Below the pieces are notes generated by a model, which did no database searches, was not told the DNA's origin, and was given only the letters and a program-made list of their open reading frames with translations. Both the position numbers and the translations under genes were made by a program. DNA of 64,000 bases from Drosophila persimilis. Taxonomy: Eukaryota > Arthropoda > Insecta > Diptera > Drosophilidae. The stretch covers positions 558,001 to 622,000 of the forward strand of contig NW_020825366.1 of NCBI RefSeq assembly GCF_003286085.1, written 5' to 3'. Positions 1-9,340 of this stretch are shown piece by piece (the first letter of the stretch is position 1; every line of letters starts with the position of its first letter).

Positions 1-400
1 AACCGTTCGGGAGTAACGGGAGAGGGAGAAGTCGGAGGAGAGCCGGCAAGCCGACGCGCAGGAGCAGAGCGCCAAAACGGCCAACGGGCAGCCACACACA
101 CACACACGAACGGATCGAACCTGTTGCGAGTCGAACTTGGTTGGAGTTCGAGCAACGGGTCGATCCAAGCCATAGCCCAGCCAGCACCTACCAAAGACAA
201 ACAGCAACAACTGTACAACCACAACCACAGCCAATCCCACCAACACCAAAACGACGCCGCGCCCTCATCGACAGTGGGAGCGACGATGAGGAGGGTGAGA
301 GGAAGCAGGCCAGACGACGGGGCCGCCATCACCACCATCACCAGCAGCGACCGCCAATCAAAAGGCCTATTAAGAAGAGGCAAACCATGGAGGAGCTGGG
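1..400 (+). pseudogene. Truncated Gag of family 1, copy 1
   Basis: The first frame is open from the window edge through a Gly/Arg-rich stretch and (CA)7C into the Gag segment that in copy 2 starts near 2311. A one-base difference near 150-230 (CCTACC here, CCTACAC in copy 2) then moves the Lys/Arg-rich segment containing KRRRALIDS into another frame. The PRE_C2HC-like and zinc-knuckle parts are deleted. The remnant is useful because its shorter CA tract shows how the N-terminal frame should join the Gag body. Confidence 0.5.
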
Positions 401-659
401 GCCGCTCCACTCGGTCACACCCGTCTCTCATGCCAATTATGTGAGGGCGGGATGGCCCGGTGTTGAGCCGCCAGACGCCAGCAAATCCTGGAAAAGAAGA
501 AGGAGAATCATGAAGGAGGCTGCCAATAAAAACACAAATACTCACCTGCTTTTTACGCCAACACCAACCAGACAAGGGTCGCCAGCAACAACATCCAAAC
601 GCCGAAAGTACCTGCAAATAAACATAAATTAAAAATCAAACGCCAAAAACAAACACCTC

Positions 660-990
660 ATCTGGATGGCCGGACCAGCAGCCAATCAAAACGCCATTAA
701 AAACTGACGACGAACGTGGCCGAGGAGGCCAGGCCAATCCAACTGACAGCGCATCCTGGTGGCCGGACCAGCAGCCACTCGGATGCGGCCAACAACATCA
801 CAATCGACAACGCATCCTGGTGGCCGGACCAGCAGCCACTCGGATGCGGCCAATAACATGACTCGTTGGCATCACACTTCGATGCCAATGCCAACACACT
901 GGACAATGCATCTCGGGTGGCCGGACCAGTGCCACTCGATTGGATGCGCAATCTCCACCTGACAGATGCAACGTGGGCGGCCGGACTAGA
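660..990 (+). repeat. GGCCGGACC-containing imperfect repeats in the 3' region, copy 1
   Basis: The motif GGTGGCCGGACCAGYGCCACT and variants recur near 664, 759, 820, 915 and 975, separated by 40-95 bases of related sequence such as CTCGGATGCGGCCAA. Imperfect 3' UTR repeats are a known trait of HeT-A-type elements. The same core recurs in copy 2 and, in more diverged form, in family 2. Confidence 0.7.
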
Positions 991-1081
991 GCCGCTCGCT
1001 ATCTCCAACTTTGCCCACGATGCACGCCAACACCATCAATCCAGCCAGCCAATAAACAACACACAGGGGGACAACAGAGCC

Positions 1082-1131
1082 GGCCGGTACACAGCGTAAT
1101 GTTCGCATTGCGATTGTTATGCCCGCCGGTG
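1082..1131 (+). other. Predicted 3' stem-loop, family 1 copy 1
   Basis: An outer stem (GCCGG with CCGGT) encloses an inner hairpin in which CGTAATG and CATTGCG pair around a TTCG loop. It lies just upstream of the AATAAA-like signals. Family 2 can form a stem-loop at the same place with different bases, which argues that structure is maintained. A role in reverse-transcription start or Gag recognition is inference. Confidence 0.5.
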
Positions 1132-1511
1132 CTCCGTTGTTGTTTGTCCTCCTGTTAGAAATAAAATAAATTGTAATTAATATGTTTATATGTGTGTAAA
1201 TGTATGTCAATTATCGTTTATTTACCTTGTCTGCATCAATGTTTTTGTTGTAGATGTCAATCCTGTTATTTCTGTAGTTTTTGCATGTCCGTAGATAGTT
1301 TGTCCATAGTTTTAGCTAGATTACTTGCCTGTGATATTAGAAATAAGTTTTTGTAAATTAATGTAGTTTTTCTGTAGTTAATTGTATATTTTTAGTAGTT
1401 TTTGATTAGTTTTATTACCTTTTTCCTCTTCTTCCCCACCTATCGGCCATTCCCATATTTCCCCTGACATCTGGTATCACCAAAAATACCACGCAAATAC
1501 CAGACCATTGA

Positions 1512-1576
1512 CCGATAACACACCAAAAAGCCAATTCAAATTTAAATTGCATTTCTCAACGCTAGTGTGTTATCGG
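1512..1576 (+). other. Inverted repeat near the element junction, copy 1
   Basis: CCGATAACACAC is followed 41 bases later by its perfect complement GTGTGTTATCGG. It is conserved at the equivalent position in the next unit, where the arms are two bases longer. It may mark the boundary between units or be a structured part of the RNA. The sequence does not decide which. Confidence 0.6.
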
Positions 1577-1640
1577 CCGCCAACTTCGGCAATATACGCC
1601 CAGCCAATTTCCACACCCACCCCCCCTCCCACTTCAAATG

Positions 1641-2005
1641 CCATAAAGACCAAATGAGGCTGAGCAGGAATAAAATGAACACTGCAAACCATCGCCACTC
1701 TGCCAAACGCCCCAACAAAGCCATTACAACCGCCCACAAGATGCTATGCGGTCGTCTCTTCGGAGCTACTCGCGCCCGGATCGTAAGATCCGGAAGTTTA
1801 AAGTATCCGGGCGGTTATACGGGAGCAGGCATTTATCCCCTTCCCATCCCATCCTTGACAACAGAGCAGCCAATACAAGAAGCACAGGGAAACATTAGAC
1901 ATGAGCCATTTGCCAACAACAACACACAGCCACTAATGCAAACAGCCATTGCAAATTTTCATTGCCTACTTCAGTCACCCATCGAGTGAGTACCCAGCCA
2001 TTGCC
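1641..2005 (+). other. 5' leader of family 1 copy 2
   Basis: This non-coding leader precedes the first good ATG at 2006 (context GCCATGG). It contains a perfect hairpin, CCGGATC-GTAA-GATCCGG at 1776-1793, which is conserved at 5522-5539 in copy 3. The leader is closely conserved with copy 3 up to about 5735. In HeT-A, transcription starts in the 3' end of the upstream neighbour; no promoter could be identified here. Confidence 0.45.
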
Positions 2006-2325
2006 ATGGCCGACATATCCACGGCCACAGCCACTCCCCCCTCGAGCCCCATCAAAACAGCAGCGCCAATACCAAAAATACCAACTGCAAGTCCCGCAAC
2101 CCCGCCAAATTCCAAAAACCCGCCAAACAAAAAGGGAAAGGCCGATAGGACGCCGCTCTCGCTGCCGCTTTTCCCGCCTCTCACGCTCTCGAACATTCAA
2201 AACCGTTCGGGAGTAACGGGAGAGGGAGAAGACGGAGGAGAGCCGGCAAGCCGACGCGCAGGAGCAGAGCGCCAAAACGGCCAACGGGCAGCCACACACA
2301 CACACACACGAACGGATCGAACCTG

Positions 2326-3858
2326 TTGCGAGACGAACTTGGTTCGAGTTCGAGCAACGGGTCGATCCAAGCCATAGCCCAGCCAGCACCTACACAAAGA
2401 CAAACAGCAACAACTACACAGCCGCAATCACAGCCAATCCCACCAACACCGAAACGACGCCGCGCCCTCATCGACAGTGAGAGCGACGATGCGGAGGGTG
2501 AGAGGAAGCAGGCCAGACGACGGGGCCGCCATCACCAGCAGCGGCAGCAAACACAACACACAAAGACAAACACCAACACCGTCACCGCCACTAACCATCG
2601 CCATAACCAACACCAACACAACTACTGCCACTCCCAATACACACACCCTTGCCATCTTCCCCATTCCACGCCCTCTGACTGGTTCCGGGACTGCATGCAA
2701 GACGAGGGGTACACGGTCCGGTATACTCGGGCGATCACCGATCGGTTCGATCGCAGCCGTCAATTCAACCTCTTCGAGGCTGAGATCGCCCCCAAACCGG
2801 ACCGTGGCCAATACGATGTGTTGAAGCTGAGACGCCTGGGTGGGAGGCCCGTCACGGTTGAGAGACTTGGAGTCTCCCGTGACCCTGCCCAGTGCCATCG
2901 ATGTCAGGTGTTTGGCCACACCCGCGCATATTGTAGACGAGCTGCTGTCTGCATGAAATGCGCGGGCGGGCACCTGACGACGGAGTGCAGCAAGCCAAGG
3001 GCTGCAAATCCCAAATGCGCCAACTGCCAGGGCCAGCACATCAGCGCCTACAAGGGCTGCAGCGCCTACAAGGCAGCCAGGCAGCGGCTCCTGGCCCACA
3101 GGGTCGCCAGGGAGGAGGAGCATCGACGGCAGCAGCAGCAGCCTCAGCCACTACGGCAACAGCCACAGCCAATGCAACAGCCAATTCAGCAGCAACAGCC
3201 AGCACATCGTCTCCAGCAGCCACCACAACGTCACCAGCAGCCACTACAGCGACAGTTGCAGCAACAGCAGCCACCCACACAGCCACTCCACCCACAGCCG
3301 CAGCAGCAAAGCCAGCGCGGTCCGGGTCGGCAGCATCGGCAGCAGCTACAGCATCGCGACCAACATCCCCAGCCACTGGCCGAGGGGCGCCAATACCAGA
3401 GGGTCCAGCCGATCCCAAATCGTGCTCCGACGCCACGCCAACCCCAGATACAGCAGCAGCCTGGCGCCCAGTGCGATGGGAGCTGTGCCCATAATCTGAA
3501 AAGATATGCCGGTAAAATTAGAGAGCTGGAAGAAAAACTGGCAGCAATTACAACAAAACTGACAAACCTGCTGCAGGCAAGGGACGAGAGCACGGGAGGA
3601 GTGCCGCCACTACAGACAACAACAGCAGCAGCAGCAGCATCCGCACAGCCATCACCAAGACCAGCACCAAATACGCACCATGACGCCGCAGCCATATCGG
3701 ACTCTGAATCCGATATGGACTGCGAAGCAATTGACGACGAGGATGACGACGAATGGACCGACCACGATCCATTCGACGCGCTGGATGGCCTGGGCGAAAT
3801 ATGGAGGGCACAAATCGCCAGCGCACGCGAAAGCATGCTATCGGGCGGTGCCTATTGA
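2326..3858 (+). CDS. Gag-like nucleic-acid-binding protein, family 1 (frame break near the N-terminus)
   Basis: This is the Gag (ORF1) of a jockey/HeT-A-type element, expected to bind its RNA and, by analogy with HeT-A, to target it to chromosome ends. An N-terminal basic, low-complexity region (KRRRALIDS) comes first. It is followed by a PRE_C2HC-like segment (LKLRRLGGRPVTVERLG) and three zinc knuckles starting CHRCQVFGH, CMKCAGGHL and CANCQGQHI. A Gln/Pro-rich region, a predicted coiled coil (KIRELEEKLAAITTKLTNLL) and an acidic tail close it. The frame is open from 2149 but has no early ATG. The likely start is 2006 in another frame, which would read into Gag if the CA tract near 2293-2309 were (CA)7 as in copy 1; here it is (CA)8. 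The full protein would be about 616 residues. Confidence 0.75.
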   Translation: MRDELGSSSSNGSIQAIAQPAPTQRQTATTTQPQSQPIPPTPKRRRALIDSESDDAEGERKQARRRGRHHQQRQQTQHTKTNTNTVTATNHRHNQHQHNYCHSQYTHPCHLPHSTPSDWFRDCMQDEGYTVRYTRAITDRFDRSRQFNLFEAEIAPKPDRGQYDVLKLRRLGGRPVTVERLGVSRDPAQCHRCQVFGHTRAYCRRAAVCMKCAGGHLTTECSKPRAANPKCANCQGQHISAYKGCSAYKAARQRLLAHRVAREEEHRRQQQQPQPLRQQPQPMQQPIQQQQPAHRLQQPPQRHQQPLQRQLQQQQPPTQPLHPQPQQQSQRGPGRQHRQQLQHRDQHPQPLAEGRQYQRVQPIPNRAPTPRQPQIQQQPGAQCDGSCAHNLKRYAGKIRELEEKLAAITTKLTNLLQARDESTGGVPPLQTTTAAAAASAQPSPRPAPNTHHDAAAISDSESDMDCEAIDDEDDDEWTDHDPFDALDGLGEIWRAQIASARESMLSGGAY

Positions 3859-4824
3859 TGTGCCCAATCGTCGTTCCCGAGACAGCCACCGCAACGAAGA
3901 AAAAGACGTCAATACAGACAACAACGAAAAACGGCCAAAACACATGAAATCCACACTTACCTGCCAATCACCAGACAGAGCTGACCAACAAGAAGCTGCC
4001 TCGCCACCAACATTGACAATTTCCTGCCAATTGGGCGGAAAAGGAGGCCTCTTTCTGATGACGCTGCCACCACACCATCACAATGACGTCACGCCACTCT
4101 CAACCAACAGCAGCCATTCCAACGACGATGCAGATGCTGACGCCTGTTGCCGCTCCACTGGGTCGCACCCGTCTCTCACGCCAATTATGTGAGGGCGGGA
4201 TGGCTCGGTGTTGAGCCGCCAGACGCCAGCAAATCCTGCAAAAGAAGGATAACCATGAAGGAGGCTGCCAATAAACATACAAACACTCACCTGCAAACGT
4301 CTTCACGCCAACACCAACCAGACAAGGGTCGCCAGCAACATCCAAACGCCGACAAGTACCTGCAAATAAACACAAACTAAAACCAAAGCCAAAGCAAACA
4401 CCTCATCTGGATGGCCGGACCAGCAGCCATTCAAAACGCCATTACGAATTGACGACGAATGTGGCCGAGGAGGCCAGGCCAATCCAACTGACAGCGCATC
4501 CTGGTGGCCGGACCAGCAGCCACTTGGATGCGGCCAACAATTAAAACCGACAACGCATCCTGGTGGCCGGACCAGCAGCCACTCGGATGCGGCCAATAAC
4601 ATGACTCGTTGGCATCACACTTCGATGCCAGCGCCAACACACTGGACAATGCATCTCGGGTGGCCGAACCAGTGCCACTCGATTGGATGCGCCATCTCCA
4701 CCTGACAGATGCAACATGGGCGGCCGGACTAGAGCCGCTCGCCATATCCAACTTTGCCCACGATGCACGCCAACACCATGAATCCAGCCAGCCAATAAAC
4801 AACACACAGGGGGACAACAGAGCC
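3859..4824 (+). other. 3' untranslated region of family 1 copy 2
   Basis: No reading frame for endonuclease or reverse transcriptase follows Gag. The sequence is CA- and AC-rich and aligns with copy 1 from about 4150. It contains GGCCGGACC repeats near 4412, 4507, 4564, 4659 and 4719. Short open frames here are incidental and differ between the copies. Confidence 0.6.
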
Positions 4825-4873
4825 GGCCGGTATACAGCGTAATGTTCGCATTGCGTTTGTTATGCCCGCCGGT
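4825..4873 (+). other. Predicted 3' stem-loop, family 1 copy 2
   Basis: This has the same fold as at 1082-1131: an outer GCCGG/CCGGT stem and an inner CGTAATG/CATTGCG stem with a TTCG loop. The two copies differ nearby but not in the stems. Confidence 0.5.
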
Positions 4874-5253
4874 GCTCCGTTGTTGTTTGTCCTCCTGTTA
4901 GACATAAAATAAATATGATTAATATGTTTATATGTGTGTAAATGTATGTCAATTATCGTTTATTGTCTTTGTCTGCATCAATGTTTTTGTTGTAGATGTC
5001 AATCCTGTTATTTCTGTAGTTTTTGCATGTCCGTAGATAGTTTGTCCATAGTTTTAGCTAGATTACTTGCCTGTGATATTAGAAATAAGTTTTTGTAAAT
5101 TAATGTAGTTTTCCCTGTAGTTAATTGTATATTATTAGTAGTTTTCTGATTAGTTTTATTACCTTTTTCCTCTTCTTCCCCAACTATCTGCCATTCCCAT
5201 ATTCCCCCTGACATGTGGTATCACCAAAAATACCACGCAAATACCAGACCATT

Positions 5254-5322
5254 GACCGATAACACACCAAAAAGCCATTTCAAATTCAAAATGCATTTAT
5301 CAATGCTAGTGTGTTATCGGTC
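5254..5322 (+). other. Inverted repeat near the element junction, copy 2/3
   Basis: Arms GACCGATAACACAC and GTGTGTTATCGGTC (14 bp, perfect) are separated by 41 bases. The position matches the inverted repeat at 1512-1576, where the arms match over 12 bp, while the spacer bases differ between copies. Confidence 0.6.
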
Positions 5323-5380
5323 GCCAACTTCGGCAATTTACGCCCAGCCAATTCCACACCCACCCCCCCCCCCCAACTTC

Positions 5381-5735
5381 AATCGCAACTAAAGACCAAA
5401 TGAGGCTGAGCAGGAACAAAATTTACACTGCCAACCATCGCCACTCTGCCAAACGCCCCAACAAAGCCATTACAACCGCCCACAAGATGCTATGCGGTCG
5501 TCTCTTCGGAGCTACTCGCGCCCGGATCGTAAGATCCGGAAGTTTAAAGTATCCGGGCGGTTATACGGGAGCAGGCATTTATCCCCTTCCCATCCCATCC
5601 CATCCTTGACAACAGAGCAGCCAATACAAAAAGCACAGAGAAACATTAGACATGAACCATTTGCCAACAACAACACACACACAGCCACTAATGCAAACAG
5701 CCATTGCAAATTTTCATTGCCTACTTGTCGGTGCT
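5381..5735 (+). mobile_element. Family 1 copy 3, leader only (truncated)
   Basis: This aligns with 1656-1975 of copy 2, including the CCGGATC hairpin and the CATTGCAAATTTTCATTGCCTAC stretch. Similarity stops abruptly just after that and no Gag follows. It is the third unit of the head-to-tail series, broken by unrelated sequence. Confidence 0.65.
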
Positions 5736-6185
5736 GCTGCCCTCGGAACACTTTCATCTCACTCAATATTGGGGTGAGTGAAAGTGGAACCGGGGGTGAG
5801 AGCACCGGTAAATGACGATCGGCGATCGGACCCTTTCGAGCGGAGAGTGTGGGAGTTGGCGGACATATGAGTGTTCCACCATGAACCTCGTCCAGGCCAC
5901 TCTCATCTCGTCCGCCCGCTCGAGAGGTCGCGATCGTCGGACGTGCCATCACCGTTTTCGTGTCGTTTTGCCGTGTCGCCATCTCCGTTTTCTTTCTGTG
6001 TTGCCCTGTTTTCTTGTGCTGTCTGTCGTGTGCCGTGCCGTGCTGTGCCGTGCCCCCGCTGACATGACAAAAAGTCCCTTCCCCCCCACCACCACTACTA
6101 CTACCGACAAGCTTTCTGCTCCCCAATAAATGTCATTAATTTTAAACGCCAATAAATAACATTAACTTGTAAAAACACAAAGGTT
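5736..6185 (+). other. Unassigned segment between the two Gag-only families
   Basis: This GC-rich sequence with pyrimidine tracts ends in two AATAAA-type signals (near 6124 and 6151) and an A-rich, repetitive stretch (AAACACAAACCTAA repeated). It may be the 3' end of another truncated retroelement. The open frames here are low complexity and show no family resemblance. Confidence 0.3.
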
Positions 6186-6199
6186 TAAACACAAACCTA

Positions 6200-6510
6200 A
6201 TGATAAACACAAACCTAACTAGAGGCAGCAAGGGGCCGCCTTCTGTCCCACCGAGTGGCCATGCAGGAGTTGCGTCGCAAGCGCAGCTCGCTTCTGTAGC
6301 CATTGCCAGAGCAGCAGCCACCACCAGCAGAACAACACCAGCACATCCAGGGCGCCGACAGCAGCAGCAACAGCCAGCTCAAACGCCAGCCAATCCCTGG
6401 CGCGGACAGCAGCAGCAGGCAGCATGGACGCCATTCAATGTCTCCTCTCCTGGGCGACGAAGAGGACAACAACATCAGCAGAAGCAGAAGCAGCAGCCAA
6501 TACAGACAAA
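6200..6510 (+). pseudogene. Family 2 Gag, central Gln/Pro-rich part
   Basis: This open frame is rich in Gln, Ala and Pro, matching the low-complexity region after the zinc knuckles in family 1 Gag. It is cut by DINE-1. The same frame resumes after the 1,137-bp insertion, a multiple of three, so both parts once formed one reading frame. There is no start codon in the proper position. Confidence 0.5.
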
Positions 6511-7647
6511 ACGAGGGGGAACGCTTTGAGTTGCTGCGGACACCGCAACTCTACAGTTATACCCGATACTTAGTCAGTATGGCTCTCCTCCGGCAGACGC
6601 CGCTAATATTAAACGACACGACAAAGAGTGCGTGCGAGAGAGACAGAAAATCAGTCTGAGCGTGACGTCGGGCGCTGCGTAGGCACTGAAAATTGATTTG
6701 TTCCTTTTGGCTATAAAAATGATCTGATCTGATCCAGATTCAGCAAGCTCATAGATATAGTCGTTATCTATGATTCTGCGTTTTTAGTTTTCTCGAATAT
6801 GCAGTATTGTGGATGAAACAGATTATCGTCCTTTGTGGGGGCGGAAGGGGGTGGGGCGAATTTCTGAGATATACGTTTTATAGTGAGATCTAACAGAAGT
6901 GCGGATACCAAATTTGGTTACTCTAGCCTTAATAGTCTCTGAGATTTGTGGTTGCCCCAGATTTTCGTCCTTTGCGGGGGCGGAAGGGGCTGTGGCGAAA
7001 TTTTGACACGAAACGGTCAAGGTCCGATATCACAGGAGTGTAGATACCAAATTTGGTTTCTCTAGCTCTTATGGGTTCTGAGATCCTTGAACTCATATTT
7101 TGCAATTGGCAAAACCGACTATGAAACCTGTGTGTTAGAGTGAGACAGAGCGAGAAAGAGTGAAATTGTTTTCGTGATTCAGGCTATAATAATTATACGA
7201 TCTGGTTCAGATTGTGCACTCTGTAAGATATAGTCATCTTCTACGGTTCTGAGTTTTTAGTTTTCTCGTATCGTCGAAATTGTGGATGCCACAGATTTTC
7301 GCCCTTTGTGGGGGCGGAAGTCGGCGGGGCACAGTTTTGAAATATTCTTGTAGCAGTGACATATCACAGAAATCTGGATCCAAAACATCGTTCCTCTAGC
7401 TCTTATAGTCTTTCAGCACTAGGCGCTGAAGGGGACGGACAGACGGACGGACGGACAGACGGACAGACGGACAGACGGACGGACAGACGGACAGACAGAC
7501 ATGGCTCAATCGACTCGGCTATTGATGCTGATCAAGAATATATATACTTTATGGGGTCGGAAACGATTCCTTCTGGACGTTACACACATCCACTTTTACC
7601 ACAAATCTAATATACCCCAATACTCATTTTGAGTATCGGGTATAAAA
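6511..7647 (+). mobile_element. DINE-1/INE-1-like Helentron element, inside family 2 gag
   Basis: This shows the hallmarks of a DINE-1 element. Subterminal inverted repeats TTATACCCGATACT and AGTATCGGGTATAA lie near the two ends. A 5' hairpin GAGTTGC/GCAACTC is present, along with a GTCY-type microsatellite (GACGGACA repeats, 7433-7500) and a 3' terminal hairpin. The element is non-autonomous and encodes no Rep/helicase. It differs from its neighbours in its first 100 bases, for example CGCTTTGAG in place of CGTTGTGAG. Confidence 0.85.
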
Positions 7648-8227
7648 ACAGACGCCTGCTGCCTCTGGCCCACGCACTGGGCGACGACGTCCAGAGCAGC
7701 CATTGAGCCGTTCCCAGGCACAACAACAGCAGCAGCTACAGCAGCTGCAACAGCAGCCGCAGCGCGAACAACAACAACAGCGACAGCAGCAGCAGCAGCT
7801 TGCCAACAACCGCTCCCGGCAGAAGCTGAAGCCGAAACGCCAATCTTGCGAGGGATCCTGCAGCCAGGCACTGTTGGAGAATACGCAGAGGATGACGCGA
7901 TTGGAAAAGAGGCTGGAAGCGATAATGTCACTACTCACCTCGCTCATCCAATCCCAGGCAGTGACGGCAACTCCAGCAGTTCCAGAAACATCGGAAAATC
8001 CACCAACAATGGCAGCAGCAACAGTGGTTGCCCCAGCTCCACAGCCACCACAAAAAACGTTAGGGCCAACGCCAGCCGCCATTCCAGAGACGGATCCTGA
8101 AACGGATGAAGAAAATGATGACGATGAGATGTGGACAGATGACGACTCCATGGATGACACTAAGGCCTACGCCCGCAACATGAGGTACCATCTTGACAAC
8201 CAGATATCCTGGAACGCTGTGTACTAA
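7648..8227 (+). CDS. Family 2 Gag, C-terminal part
   Basis: The frame continues from 6200-6510. It has a poly-Gln region, a basic segment, then CEGSCSQALLENTQRMTRLE, which parallels the CDGSCAHNLKRYAGKIRELE region of family 1. A predicted coiled coil, a Pro/Ala linker, and an acidic tail with DDDEMWTDDDSMDD (family 1: DDDEWTDHD) follow, ending NQISWNAVY. This shared domain order is the main evidence that family 2 is a Gag relative. The first ATG lies well inside, so the piece is not an independent gene. Confidence 0.55.
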
Positions 8228-8369
8228 TTGGACACATCTCTGCCACTGCATTGGATTAAAGTACAAATGCATATCAATCGCATGCCACAACAAAAATGAA
8301 CAACGGACGCTGCCGCCATCAAAGCAATTAAATAAAACATCAACACACACAAACATCCATTACACTTGG

Positions 8370-8780
8370 GCGGCCGGACCTGTGCCGTTCTTTGTCCACC
8401 ATCGTCCTTAGTTGGTGGCCGGATCCAGTGCCATGTCATTCAGAGTGCTCTATGGTCCTGGAAAAGGAAAAATCCATCAGCCACACATACGATTAAAAAG
8501 GGCTCTTAAAATACTTACCGCCAGCCATTCAGACACACACACATCCATTACACTTGGGCGGCCGGACCTGTGCCGTTCGAGTTATGTGTGTGTCATTGTC
8601 CGCCATTGCCCACAGCTGGTGGCCGGACCAGTGCCACTTGCTCTACATTAGGGCCGCAATTGCCGACGCACACACACACTCACATCCATTTCACTTTGGC
8701 GGCCGGACCCGTGTCGCCACAGTAATATGTGTGCCGTCTACTCCTGGCTCCCAGCTGGTGGCCGGACCAGTGCCACTGGT
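8370..8780 (+). repeat. GGCCGG-core imperfect repeats in the family 2 3' region
   Basis: Alternating motifs TTGGGCGGCCGGACCTGTGCC and TGGTGGCCGGACCAGTGCCA (first 20 bases of each are the core) occur near 8377, 8412, 8555, 8618, 8697 and 8756. They share the GGCCGGACC core with family 1, spaced by CA-rich sequence. Confidence 0.65.
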
Positions 8781-8888
8781 TCTCCAAGAGGGCAGCCACA
8801 GCCACAAAGACGACGAGGTGCTAATTGCAGCTACTTCCGACGACTTTGGATGACGCCAATTTCGACGACTAGGGGGGACGACGGGGTC

Positions 8889-8940
8889 GGCCGGTATGCA
8901 ACGCAATGTCTTTACAAGCATTGTGTTTTGCTATGCCGGC
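8889..8940 (+). other. Predicted 3' stem-loop, family 2 copy 1
   Basis: An outer stem GCCGGT/GCCGGC encloses GCAACGCAATG paired with CATTGTGTTTTGC, allowing G-U pairs and a bulge. The position, close to the 3' end, and the outer stem match family 1, but the inner stem has different bases and loop length. Confidence 0.5.
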
Positions 8941-9340
8941 AGATGCTTCTTGTCTTCCCTGTAATTATAGAAAAAGATATAGACATTATTTTAAATTGTT
9001 ATGTTTATTGTAATATTGTAAACGTAAATCAATTGTACCTGTATTGTCTCGTCTTTGTTCCAGTGTAGTATCTCTTTTATTACCTGTTTTTCCGTCGTCT
9101 CCACTCCAGTCTACTACTTATCTGTATTGTTATTTCTGCAAGTGCTTGTCTCTTTTTATTTAGTGTATTTCCACGCAAAGCACCTGCATTGTTTACCTTT
9201 TCTCTTTATCTTTTCCTCAATTGACTACGTGTTGCAACACTGCACTTTCTGAACTTTCGATCTCATTTCTTTAACCCCTTCTTCCCCCCCCTCATTGTTA
9301 TTATCGTAATTAGTGCGGTTCTCCGACACCCCACTACAAA

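Larger units (their letters stand above)
1..1640 (+). mobile_element. Family 1 telomere-type Gag-only retroelement, copy 1 (internally deleted)
   Basis: This segment aligns along its length with the longer copy that follows: base 1 corresponds to base 2201, and 410-1640 corresponds to about 4150-5380. Most of the Gag gene is missing, because about 335-400 bridges what lies between about 2535 and 4145 in copy 2. The 3' region with GGCCGGACC repeats, a stem-loop and AATAAA-like signals is kept. No reverse transcriptase is present. The element continues straight into copy 2 in the same orientation, as HeT-A/TART-type telomeric arrays do. The exact unit boundary cannot be fixed, since the same junction occurs twice. 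Confidence 0.65.
1641..5380 (+). mobile_element. Family 1 telomere-type Gag-only retroelement, copy 2 (longest)
   Basis: This unit of about 3.7 kb holds a 5' leader, one long Gag reading frame and about 1.3 kb of 3' sequence. There is no endonuclease or reverse transcriptase, so it is HeT-A-like in organisation and would need these enzymes in trans. The Gag has three jockey-clade zinc knuckles. It is preceded and followed in the same orientation by copies 1 and 3. Known Drosophila telomeric elements form such head-to-tail arrays, but unequal exchange could also have made this one. Confidence 0.65.
6186..9340 (+). mobile_element. Family 2 telomere-type Gag-only retroelement, copy 1, split by DINE-1
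   Basis: This is a second, diverged Gag-only family. The C-terminal half of Gag is present in two pieces, separated by the DINE-1 insertion at 6511-7647. About 1.1 kb of 3' region with GGCCGGACC repeats and a stem-loop follows. The Gag tail and the 3' region resemble family 1 in order and motif but not closely in sequence. The N-terminal Gag half with zinc knuckles is missing upstream. Confidence 0.6.

Noticed and set aside
1895-2471. Antisense frames rich in Cys and Val opposite the family 1 gag start
   Set aside because: Compositional shadow of the CA- and CAG-rich plus strand; no family motif.
5812-6129. Frame of 105 codons in the segment between the two Gag-only families
   Set aside because: Low complexity, starts in GC-rich unassigned DNA and shows no homology I recognise.
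6823-7020. Repeated small minus-strand frame beginning MTVSC, also at 9653 and 12453, and similar 60-90 codon frames in most DINE-1 copies
   Set aside because: They shift or break between copies and lie in a non-coding, non-autonomous element.
7433-7505. Short regular GACGGACA repeats in each DINE-1 that resemble a CRISPR or satellite array
   Set aside because: The unit is four to eight bases with no spacers, and it always occurs at the same place in DINE-1; it is the known GTCY microsatellite of that family.
7703-8227. Possible host poly-glutamine gene
   Set aside because: The frame continues from retroelement sequence across DINE-1, has the Gag-type tail, and is followed by the element's own 3' region.
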